Of a DNA stretch of 45,528 nucleotides, positions 1 to 12,100 are shown piece after piece. The notes under the pieces were generated by a model, which made no database searches, was not told the origin of the DNA, and saw only the letters and a program-made list of their open reading frames with translations. Source of the DNA: Apostichopus parvimensis (Eukaryota; Echinodermata; Holothuroidea; Aspidochirotida; Stichopodidae); contig KN882836.1 of NCBI GenBank assembly GCA_000934455.1, positions 1-45,528 of the forward strand. Reading direction: 5' to 3'. Each line of letters opens with the position of its first letter. Positions within the stretch are counted from its first letter, which is position 1. The translations under genes were made by a program, and so were the position numbers.

Positions 1-2500
1 ACTTTCTCCAAGCCTTTATCCCACTCACAAATATCCGTTAACAATTATCATATATTAAATAAATTTATCTGGTACAGGCTGGCTAAAAATGATTGATACT
101 AAACTAAAGAAAACCTTTTTTGTCTTCTCTTAAGTAGTTGTCACAGAAGCCTGTTACCTTTAGGGCTCTGCGATCGAATTCACAGCAACTTCGTACGACA
201 TGACAATGAGGACAGGATGACAATCGTGTACTGAATCACAGAGGATATCACAGTCAATCACAAAGTTAACCAAACAAACAATTTATGTCTCTTTCATTCT
301 CGAGGAAAAGCTCTAAACGTATCCACCCCCCCCCATTCATACTAAATAACCCAACGTGCAGATATAAAATGAAATTCATCGCAACGTGCGTTGGGCTCCC
401 CCTGCCCGTCGGTTCGAAAAGAAAAATTATTATCGCTACTAAAGAAAAAAAAAGAAGTTACAGCTATATACCAATTGTGTAACTTACAGAGAACCCCAAC
501 GGTTGTTTCAAACGCTAGACAGGTGGTCCTTTTCCATGACATGAATAACTGACAATGCTTGACGAAAAAATGATCGTTATTTGTTAAAAGAAAGAAGAAT
601 AAGAATGAAATGCACAGGCATATCATTCCTTAAGAGTTTGACAAATTTGACAAAAAAGGTTACTTTCTTAGTGCACTATATTCACAACGGAACCCAACAC
701 GTCCATCCATCTTAAAAACACTGTTACGACGAATCTTCGCTCTTATCTTAGACCATTTATAGAAGCGGCAGTTGAAATGGCTTTTGACTGAGCCTGACAA
801 TTAACTTTGCTATATACCTTTTCACAATTCAAATACACAATTTTTATCTGCTTAGTGACATGACAAGCTGATTTTGTAAACAAACTTCATCAAACCTTTT
901 TTGTTCTTACTTTCTATACCATAGTCAGAAACAAACGTGAGAAACAAAAACAATACTTTTTTTCTCTTCGAGTTTACACCCAAGGAAAAAAATTTCTATG
1001 TTAAAAAAAAACTTGAAATTTTCTTGATTAACTTAGGAACTTAAAAGTTAGTATTATGTTAGGCTATTTTGTAAGTAGCATTCCAAAACTTATTTAATTT
1101 TTTTGTCTTTTCTGCTATTTTTTTATCTTTTTTTTTTCTTCGTTTTTCTCCATATATTTTTTCTCCCCATTTGCTTCTACTCGTCTGTGTTATTGTTAGT
1201 CCAAACATATTAATATCCAACTTACAAACCCTAACGACTGTGTTAAATAATATGATACGCTCAACTTTTCTTCTGCGAACTTTAAATCCCGCCTACAGTA
1301 AAAAGCAAAAGTCTTGCGCATTCAGACTTCGCATGAGGGTTGTCTTCTGCTTATGCATGAGTCCTACTTGGTCTTAGAGAAGGATTTCAGAGAGGGGAGA
1401 TTGGATTTCCTTGAGGAAGAACACCGTGAAATGTAAACACCAAGCGGATATCGCAGGGATAGGATCCAGCAGGAACTGGCTTGCCCAGAGGCTCTATCTG
1501 CCTGCCGGAGAAGTCTAGACATTTCGTCTAGATCTGTAGGACATTAGCATAATAACTGCATCTCCAGACGCTGCGCCCTGGCTCGGTGAGATGAAAACAT
1601 CTTTCTCGAATTCTATCTCGATATATATATGTCCGCGGGTCTTCGTCTAGACCGGCAGCGACGTTCGACTTCACTTCTCAAAGCCTTATTCTACTATTTC
1701 ATGTTGGTCAAACACGGTAGGGGCAACACCAGCGGTTAGCAAACACAGGTTATGTCAAACCGTACCACTGCTTCATGTCTGCATGCAAACTACACCATGT
1801 TTTTTCACATGGATGTGGCCAATCACCTCACTAGTCTAAGTTATCGACAAAGAGCCACAGCTGTACTAGTCAACCTTTAGACCGTCTTAAACCGGATGAT
1901 GGCGGTGTGCATCTTTGTTCTCTGCCGCTACGCTGCGATGCGTTCGGTCTTCACAGAGAGAGAACCGTGACTACCGCCGTTCACTTGGGATGGAAATCTT
2001 TACATCTTATGTTTTCCCTAAGACTGTGCATTAAGTCCAAAATTCAAGATTCTTCGCTCCTGACGCCATTTCTTACTATTTTTGGTTTCGCATCGGGTAC
2101 GATACAACAAAATTTTAAACTACTAAGTAATACCTAGTTTCCTAGATTCTGTTACCGCTATCTCTCTCTCTCACACGTCACCTTTTCGCCTAAACATTAT
2201 TCTGATAGACACTTATTTCATTGCTTAGAGTTGCTCTTCATATTTTCATACTTCATAATTATATACAATTTTATTGCAGATCATTGCAAACACTAAAAAA
2301 AACAAAAAAAATTGAACTCATCCTAAAAACACACTGTCCCTCTCTCTTCTTCCACCTTGTTGACAAATGCACACCCTGTTGTAAGAACCTCACAGCATCA
2401 GACCTCTTCCTAGTAAACTGTCGAGGAAAAACAATTTGGGTCGGTTGATTTAAAAATAAAGCTAATTAAGTGCGTCCATTCTTCTTTTCTGTTTCTTACT
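1..2500. other. Gene-free sequence downstream of TNPO1
   Basis: No protein homology was recognised. Most of it is AT-rich. A GC-richer island at about 1400-2000 includes a short perfect inverted repeat (TCTAGAC/GTCTAGA, 1514-1533). It may be long 3'UTR of TNPO1 or intergenic; the short open frames here look random. Confidence 0.5.
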
Positions 2501-2517
2501 CTTCCGGAAGTTTACTG

Positions 2518-2523
2518 TTTATT
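2518..2523 (-). terminator. Candidate TNPO1 poly(A) signal AATAAA
   Basis: An AATAAA hexamer on the minus strand lies about 570 bases beyond the stop codon, inside the proposed terminal exon. Another AATAAA is at about 2268-2273, next to a UGUAUAUA (Pumilio-type) word at 2260-2267. Which one is used cannot be told from sequence. Confidence 0.3.
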
Positions 2524-2911
2524 CAGAATCTATAACATCTCAAAAGAAGCTCATTCAGTGGATTTTGATACATTTTTTGTGTGTAACATTTTAATTTTTC
2601 GTAATTTTTCACACGGTCAATCTTTCATATAGGTAGAGATTCAACCAAAACAAAACACTTTAGAAGTACCTACTGCTTAATGAGGCTGAGAAAACCTGAA
2701 TACAAACCAAATTCTACTCATACACATGCTGTTTTTGAGACAAAGCTGATGCACAGTTTATATTCATAGATATATTCTGTCTTTTTCACTACAGACAAAG
2801 TAAGAAGATGACCAAGCAAGGCATATCATATCAACAACTGCCACTATGAGAATGGACTTAAATAGCTATCCAAGCTCAAAAATGTCAAAGAATCCACTTT
2901 TGATATCAATT

Positions 2912-3081
2912 CTGAGGAGGACAACTGTGAGAGGACCGGAAGGGACAGTGGGAAGAGGGAGGATGTAAGAGAGTTAATGTAGAATATCTGACATGCTGCA
3001 GCCTCTTACTTTACCGACAAAACATTTCTAGACTGTTAAAAAAAAATGATCGTTAGAGAGTTGATTCTTTTTTCTACGTAC
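2912..3081 (-). other. TNPO1: Probable intron in the TNPO1 3'UTR
   Basis: On the minus strand the stop codon is followed by TGTGCGAG|GTACGT, a near-perfect donor. About 170 bases on, there is a strong acceptor, TTGTCCTCCTCAG|AATTG, behind a pyrimidine-rich tract. A terminal all-UTR exon would start at 2911. The donor sits too close to the stop for the resulting junction to trigger nonsense-mediated decay. This is inference from splice consensus only. Confidence 0.55.
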
Positions 3082-3089
3082 CTCGCACA

Positions 3090-3197
3090 TTACAGACTGT
3101 AACTAGCAGCGAGTCTCTCTCGCAGTGGTAGTGGAAACTGGTTGGAAAACTGGTTCCAGTTTTCTTCCCCGACCTGCGTCTTGAAACCGTGGAGAAT
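3090..3197 (-). CDS. TNPO1: TNPO1 coding exon 22 (residues 856-890 and stop)
   Basis: It encodes [20 protein letters not shown] then [15 protein letters not shown] and TAA. The acceptor is CTCTACAG|ATT. The exon appears to continue only 8 bases past the stop before a consensus donor. Confidence 0.95.
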   Translation of the reverse strand: MLHGFKTQVGEENWNQFSNQFPLPLRERLAASYSL

Positions 3198-6100
3198 CTG
3201 TAGAGATTGAGGTGTACAATAATTCACAACTGGATACATTAAATTTCGGAAACTAGAAATGCTGTGATAACAATTCAAGCAGCCTACCTCACTGACAAAG
3301 CACAGCAATTGCTGATAAAAATGCAATTTTATACCATTGAAATTTGAGTGACAATAGAAATGATTTTGGCATATACAAAACCGACAGTGTTTTTATGTAT
3401 GACAGAACAAACCAACCACAGAACCTTTTGGTTTCAATTACGAACGTGTCATGCTCTCGAAGAGTCCTTTTTAAGACGATCTTAAAGACATACCTTAAAG
3501 AACATTTCCTTCAGGTCTGGTTTAGGATTTTGCCAGGAAGCCACAGCATCACAGAAGAAAATAAAATCCTGTTCAAAAGAGAGAAGAAGATAAAAAAAAC
3601 TGTCAACTTTTTCTGTTCTGCAATGGCAATATTTGCAGGCAGCAACAACCAACAAACATCTCATATGTTCCGGTCGTTATGAGCTATGACTGATAACTAC
3701 CTTATAATGTAAGACCTTAAGATGGCTTAGTGTGATTTTTGTTGGTGTTATCCTCGAGTGTTGGTCACATACTAACACACCAAATTTAGCAGAGGGTCCT
3801 TGTTCAAAGCGACACAGAATTATAGGTTAACCCAGCGGATCAAAAGTACACTTCTAACCAGTTGCAATCATTTCTTTATTATCTCCATTCTCTAACACCA
3901 CAATACAATGTTACACTGCTCTGCCATTATTCTGTGAGGCTTAAATTTAAATACGATCCCCAAATAAAATCTCCATCACAAGGATTTAACAACCAATGAA
4001 ATGACTTAATCACCTGCACGACTCCCAAGGGATTAGCTGCGATCATGGCACAGACCCCTCTGAAAGCAGAGTCCTTCTCTTCGTTGTCACGGATGTTCCG
4101 AAGAGAGGTACACCTGGTGGTGGGAGAGGTATAAACAGCAATCAGAGTACTGACTCTGGTAATCATTAATGGTACAGCCAACAGAAAAACACATAGCCTC
4201 AGAAAAACACATTTTAGCCTCTGAAGAAGATCCTGCTAGGATCGAAACGTCAGGCCAACTTACTTTTACCCATTCTATTACACAGGCCCTCTAGTGGATA
4301 AGCAGTTTGCTAACAGTTTTATTTTATTTATTTAGAAAAACACATACAAAGCAGCAGGTGCTGAAACTGCCTAGCCCTAGCTACCTCTATCTGTAGTAAG
4401 CCATTATTAATTCGCCAAATACATAATATATAATCCATCTGCTTGCACATCATTGTACGTTTCGATGAAATATTATAAGCCAATAGTGTCCATCACCACC
4501 GCCTACATTTAGACTATTTTCAAGGTAAAAGGATGACACTGTCTATGAATAAAAAATATCGACAAATCATCGCAAACTGAAGGTAAACCGTATGAAGAGC
4601 ATTCCTAACATGTCAGAGTCAAAATTCAAATAGTTTTCTTTGGGGGGGGGGGGGGGGAGGAAGCTTCACATATTTTTTTTTAATTTTGAAAGAGCTGCCG
4701 AATTGCACTATTCTAATGACATATCATCCAAACCCTCTTGAAATCATAATCACCAAATAATCAACCTCGGAAAATTAATATTTGAATCAAAATTCATTGA
4801 ACTGCTGCAGTGAATGGCGCACATGCGTTACGGGACGAAACTTGACGACTCATGACAGTCTGTTAATGTAGCATAGAGTTTAGAACTGAAAAACTGCCAG
4901 ATCTTATCTGTGTTGTACAAACCCTGTTTACAACTAACTACGAGGAAAAAACATCACCTCTCTCCTTCTGTCATATCAATTTAAGATTCAAGTTTTCCGA
5001 TCAATTTTTTTCCTGACTTTTGAGTTTTGCTTTTCTGACTTTTTGAGTTTTGTTTTGCTTTTGAGTTTTGCTTTGATGCATTAAAAATTTTTTGGGGGAA
5101 AACCTAAGACAGCTTTTGTTCTAACCTGCAAAAAACTCTATCGAATATTTAAAGACTTGAACCTAAATCATTAAATCTTTTAATCTGAAAGAAGACGGCG
5201 ACAGAAATCGTCGTTGAGACAGAGAAAGAAGACTAAAGCCGCATCAAATATTTAAACAGCGTGGCAATTTCTCCGAAATTTGATGACATCGCCACCTTTC
5301 AATTAGCCAAAGCACATCACTGGGAGGTGTCATGAACATGGTCATGTTCACATTACACCTGCTAATAACAAACAAGAATTAGGCTTCCAATGTCCAAAAT
5401 TACTGCCAACAATCATTATTAGAGATATCATAAGTTAGAATTTGGGTTTATTTCATCACAGAGCCTAACCTAACCACTGAGTAAAAAGGTTAAAATTCGT
5501 TGTTATGACCATTTTAGAAGAAAGAAATATTTTGGCATTTTTGGAATAAAAGGGTTGAAAATGTACAATCGTTGCCACTGGTGTGCCACAAATTTTAGGT
5601 TTAAAAAAAAAAAAATTACCATAAAAGAGAAATAAAAACTTGTTTTTAACACCTTTCAAAAGTAGATGGATTGTTGCAGTAAAAGTTAAAAATGGTCATT
5701 TGGTTCAGGTTTATATCAATTTGCCAAAAATATGTATGCCACAATTCTTTCTTCGCCACTTTTGTCACCCATAAATCAAGTTTCAAATAACTAATCAAAA
5801 CTGTCAAAAAATATCAAAAATCCTTAAAATCTGTGTTCATTCAGATTCAAATGCTTGCTCTCACTGCTCAGAAAGGTATCGACCAATTGGTAAGTTCATT
5901 ACAGGGACTTATTTTTCCACTTTTTATATATGTTGAATCTATATGAAGGGCTACAAACATTTCCTTTTTTCAAGGACCTGTTTGTTTTCCTTAATTTCAA
6001 ATAGACCCTTAAAGTCCAACACATTGTATTACTTTTCTATCATCATTCCAGTAGTAACAGCACATTGTTTTCTTTGCAATACGAAATCAACTTTATAATG

Positions 6101-9100
6101 AGTAAAACTTGGAAAATTAAAAGCAAAACAGGAAGGAATATCTTAAACAATCACAGTAGTGGAATTTTTAAGGAAAAATCTTAAAAAGACAAAATCTATC
6201 GTTAGAAAATGACGACTACTAGTTTAGGGCCTTGTGTTTCTAACAAGAGGGGAACCAGACCTCCAAACTTCAGATGATATATATAGCTATGGTATCAATT
6301 TAAATATCACTACTGATGACATCATACTTACATGTGAGACTCCAAAAAAAAAAATATATAAAAAAACAAACAATTCTATATTCTAGTCTGATCAAGCAAG
6401 AGGTCACAGAGATCCAACCGTTTTCACAACACAGAACATTTACAAATTTGTAGTCGACAGTGCACATGCAGACTTGTACTCTCTTTCTCTGGAATTTGTC
6501 TAAAATCTTGCCATTTGATGCGATTGTTTCTTCTCCGCCCATCCCCCATCCCATCCCCGCATGAGATTTTTAAATATTAAAATATTTACAAATACCATTT
6601 ACATAAAAATTGTACCATAAAGAAGGGTTTGAAAAACATGAAGAGAAAATGTATGTTTACATATAAATATGGAACATGAAAGAGTCTTGATGTAAGAAAA
6701 AAAGGGACATCTATAGTGGAGCCTATCGGGAGACGGCGTATACCACCGACATGGGGTTGCAGGCCTGCCTCTTTTGATATTTCATGGTGTTCGACTGAGT
6801 CACGGTGGGGCACCCCTAAAAATCACATCACGTGACCAGGAAGATATCTACAAATCTTTCCAGAACAGAGGCCATAAAATGCTGAGAAAATGCTTGCTTT
6901 CTTGGATTTTTGCAATTTTTTCACACTATCTCGACTCTTTCATGCTACCTGAAAATATTTTTTTGTTAAAGAATGACAAATAGATACACACCACTGTCGA
7001 ATAAACTGAGGAAGCATGGGTGCCACCATGTCCGGGCAAACTAAACCAAGACGACCAATAGTGATAGCTACAATAAAAAAAAACCAAAGAAAAGAGGAAA
7101 AATACACAAGATATCAAACCCAAGTACACACAGAGAGAGCATGCACTGCTGCAAGTCAAGGTTACACCCCCTCCTCTCCCTGACCCCCACACCCACATCC
7201 CCACCCACACAACTCATTGTTGGAAGGTGAGAGCAGAGAGTAAAGACTACCAAGGGTGCGAAATTAAGCTGTGATCTGTTGCAGAGTTCATATCTACCCT
7301 AAGTACTTTATCGTTGAACACAGATCCCCATCAAAATTTGTGTATGACAACAAGGGTTTTTTTGTTTTTATTTCTTCAAAACCTAAACCACTGCTGAAAT
7401 GCTATTTAATGAAATGCAGTTATAAAATATTATCTACTAACTACTGTACTATTCACATTCAAAACTTTGCAATCCCCTCAACTGACAACAACAAGGGGTA
7501 CAAATTTGAATCTATCCTCCATCATACTAATCTTCCACTTCCACCCCCTCCCTCCTCCCCCTCTCCTTTTTGCACCAAGCACCCTCCTAAAAGAGCTTCC
7601 CTCCATTTTTATTAAAACAATTTTTGAGGAGGAGACTTTGGGTTTTTGATATAAGCTAGAAAGCATAACTTTCAATAGGTGTTGAAGAAGCCGGGGGTAT
7701 GGTTTCTGCAACACTTTTCACAATGTTTCCCCTTTTTACTTCTACGAGTACAATTTTTGTTTCATCAATGGCTTTGAAGACATCCTTATGCTGGTTCCAC
7801 TTTCACATACAGCTTGTGTGTTAGACTACCAAAACTATTGTGAACAATTGCTGCTTTTCTCATGATTTTAAGGTTGAAACAGATCACCTGCCATAAGGTC
7901 ATGAAGGAGTTATGTTATCAACCCCCCCCCCACCCTCCTCTTAATCCCACAACCATTCCAAAGAGGGGTTTCACTGTTGGTAACAATTCATGAGAGAAAA
8001 ATGAAAATTATAAACATGTATATATATATAATATATCCACATGAGTGCCATGGCAACATTCACAACACAAGTGGTAATCGATTGGCAGCAGCTGAAATAC
8101 CAACCACAATCACACAAATTCAACCCGCATTCAAATGTCCCAAGTTTCTTGCAGTCACCAACAGATACATCTCATGAATATTAATACAACACTAACAAAT
8201 ACATCTCATGAATTATCATACAACACCAACAGTTACATCTCATGAATATTCATACAACACTAACAAATACATATCATGAATATTCACAGAAGTACAACCA
8301 TGATCATGAATATTCACAGAAGTACAACCAATGCCATATATACTGTGAAGATTAATTCTAAAAAAAATAATCATAATAAATCAACAATTATACATTTCCT
8401 TTTGATAAAATTTTCAAGTTTCTGAAGATTGTGAAAATGACATGCAAACATAATCCTTCGATTTATGAGAAATTTATAAGTCCAAGAATCTGCAGATTGA
8501 ATGAGAAGACCCCCCAATAAAAAACCTGATTTCTTTACAGAAGCATATGGCTAAAAATATAAAAATAGTACCGAAATCAAAACCGAGAGCTGCATTTACT
8601 ACGTTGGATATCAAATTGTTTTAAATTACTTTTACAACTTTATTTTGGGTTTGTTTTCTCTCACAGAAAGGCTCTTCAATTTTGAAGAGAAAAGTTACAG
8701 CTTTCATTAGCATGCTTCTGCTTTGCTACACCTTTATTTCCTTTGTCTTGGACGTTACACTGACAATCACCAACAATCATTTTTGGCACCTACCCTGGAA
8801 TCGGTGCATTATTTTTGAATTTAAAAGTTCAGGATAAAGTCTGGATGCATGGCATGATCACAATCACATCAAATCGAAACATTCACATGACCCGCCTACT
8901 GAACAATATGAAGAAGTACATGATGATGACAACAACATCACAATGGTGGTGCAACCATGTCCATCATAGAACTAATAAATTTACTGATACTAATCATGGG
9001 ACGACCAATTCAGCGGAGGACAATATGGGAAAGGTGGAAGGGGACTAGAAATGGGGACTTGTATTAAAAAACAAAAAACTATGAGCACACTGACCACATG

Positions 9101-12100
9101 GATGGCAAATGGAGGAGGTTTGTAGACGAACATAAAATCACCAAAAAAAACTAAATAATTAAACGTCAAGTCATGGAAAAACATTTATGTCATAATGACA
9201 CACAGAGCCATTCTAGTCCCATTTAAAAAAAAAAAATCTTAAAAATCTGAGAACATTTTAATGTAACACACGCAACAGAGTTCAGTTTTAGTAATTCTTT
9301 TACCTTATAGTAGACATGGATAAAGGGTGAGGGGGCAAGAAATTTATAACAAAAAATATCAAACAGGTCAATTTGTTTTTTTTAAAGAGGATCACATCTA
9401 TACTTTGTATTGAGAATAGCAAATTGATTCTGCCAGACTATTCAAACATTTATTTTTTTCCTAATTTTTTTTCTTCGTTTGGGCCTTTGCTACAGGAAAA
9501 AAAACAAACGTGTCAAAATTCTAACCTGTATTCTCCAACAGTGTCTTGGGTGTGTTGGGTCGATTGATGATTTCCACAAGCTGAGTCAACACCAGTCCGA
9601 TGTACGGTGTCATGTCGCCCTCTGTGGATGAAGAAAGAAGAGGACGTGATGCATAGTAAATGGAGCTGAGAGATCGGCAGTGGTCCACACCCATCAGAGA
9701 CGGTTTCAAAATATTTAAGAATTAATCAAAAGAACGGCATCATTTGAAGAAAACTCTACAACGGAATTACACTACACATTACTGAACATTGCAAAGACAG
9801 TCCAAAATATTCCAGTATTGATATGATTTTTTTTTTTTTTTTTAAACAGAAAATTTCAAAAGTGCAGAAATTATTGGAAGAAAACTCTATACAGTAATTA
9901 CGCTACACATTGCAAAGGCAGCCATCGTCTCCTCGAAATCAGAGCCTATATATCTTCAATAGTTAAATGCCTCATCAAATTTACACTGGTTCATACCCAG
10001 ATAACTTCACATATATACACACTCTCCATTAGTGTCAGTCAAACCTGAATGCTGTACTTTTCAGTTTCAAATGACATGATTGTGTCTTAAATGTTCTCCC
10101 TTTACTTAAAATACCAATCAAATACAGAACTACCCTATTTGGAATTGACAAGGGCTCTTCATGAAAGTGACGTGACATTCCCATAATGCATCTGGTTGTA
10201 TTTCAATACTTTTAACTGATACGACCTTGTTCGTCCTGCTCACCAGATTCGATAGTTTTTCTCAAGCAATTACACACTGCTCATTGCATGTTTTTTTTAT
10301 ACATTTTTTTTTTAAGAAAACATAATGTTGGTTTCCAATCCTTCACAAATTTGGCTTTAATTCCGATGGAAAAACTCCCTACAGAGAGCTAACCATTACT
10401 TTTCTGTTCAACTGCTACGAATGAGGAGAATGGGCTAACAAAAGAAGTAAAATATGACGGGTTGTCTGTTTTTGAGCTTAAACCTACAATGTCACAAAAC
10501 CAGACCACTCAGTGTCTATGGAGCTGGGGAGACTAGACTGCACCCACAGAGTTCTACACCTGTTGAGAGGAGCAGCAACACTTACTCATTTGTATAGAGA
10601 CTTCTCCAATAGCCCAGGTCGCATTGTTGCACACAGAGATGAATTCTGGGTTCAGATTCTGGCCCAGAATTGGGATGAAGTCATCTAGGTTAGAATTAAA
10701 AAAGGATGGAATGAGTATAGACTTAGAACCTGTTGAATGTGCCAGAAAAAAAACATTTTCCACATATTAGATTCCTGACCCCTAACAGTCTCTCCCCCCC
10801 CCCCCTTCTAACACACCCCATTACTAGCTTGCTTGGCTAAGTCAGTGGTTCCTAATGAACTCTCAGTTTTCTCTCACACTAAATTTTAAAGGATAACTTA
10901 AGGCAGAACTTTAACTGTACACGTTACAGTCCAAGCAAAAAGAAAACAATTCAGAGCTAGTAATATTTCTTTAAACAAATTGAATGTTCCTTTAAAGGTT
11001 AAATCGGCTCTTCAATGCAGGCCTTCATGTTCATGTTAATTTTATTGCATCATAAATTCTAATAAATCAACCAAAACATAATCTATAAAACTTCATATTA
11101 ACAACAAAAGCATCACTGCATGACATTCAACCCCTTTTATCCTTGACAAATTCGTAGAGAATCGTAACCATGGCATCTGGGGACCATGAAGAGGCCTTAC
11201 ATCATCCACCTGAGTGAGAACTGTGCTGCTACTGAGTAACCGACCAAATGGTCTGTGTAATAGACTTCATAACCCAGCCACTTTAATTAATGAACTTCAA
11301 CTTTTAAAGATCATTCATTTCTCAAAAATTAGGAACAAAATTGGAATGGTTTTGTAACGGTCTACAACGTATCTGAATTAAATCATTAAAAGACAGTTAC
11401 TTGATTCAACTGATCAAGTCTTTAATAACTAACAACTTTAAGAAAGCTGGGAATGAAAGATATTTGGAGTGAAGCTCTCTGACTTACAAAGTCTTTGATA
11501 CATATAAAAATGGCAAAAATGATTAATTGAGCAACTATTATTACTTCTGACCACATTGAGGAAAATATAACTGTCAAAAGTACAGTCAAATTACTTCCCC
11601 TGACTCTCCTCCCCCCCCCTCCCCCCACACAATATTCTACCAAACCAATCATCCTCATTTAACATTATAAGATTTCAGTCTCAAAGACTTACTGATGTGA
11701 GGCTTAACATGCTGAAAGCAAGCCTTGGTGAGATCTCCAAGCAGAGCAAAGGAACTCTGGCGAACCTCTGGCATCTTGTCCTGAAGAAAGGCAGAGAAAA
11801 CAAAAAATTTTCAGAAAAAAACAACAACAAAATCACTTACTGATTAAACAAGTGTGAGGTACAGTCTCAAACTTTTGAAAGACTTTTAAGACAATTTAGG
11901 ACCAAATTTTGGGGAAAACTGCAAGAGAGATTCATTGCAAATGCAAACTGGAACACACTAAAAAATAATTAATGTTTAATATATCATGTTTAATATATCT
12001 AATACAACTAGAACCCATTGCTCTCTGTGGATCACAGGTTCAATACTATACTTCTTTGTGAAATGAAACTTCTCTCATGGTGTAATCATCCCTTGTTTCA

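Noticed and set aside
1514-1533. Inverted repeat TCTAGAC/GTCTAGA as a regulatory hairpin
   Set aside because: A 7-bp stem in about 45 kb is easily found by chance; there is no supporting context.
3344-3682. Plus-strand open frame of 112 codons
   Set aside because: It lies antisense over TNPO1 exon 21 and has no recognisable protein features.
8159-8328. CRISPR-like repeat array
   Set aside because: The units are contiguous with no unique spacers, in an intron of an animal gene; it is a minisatellite.
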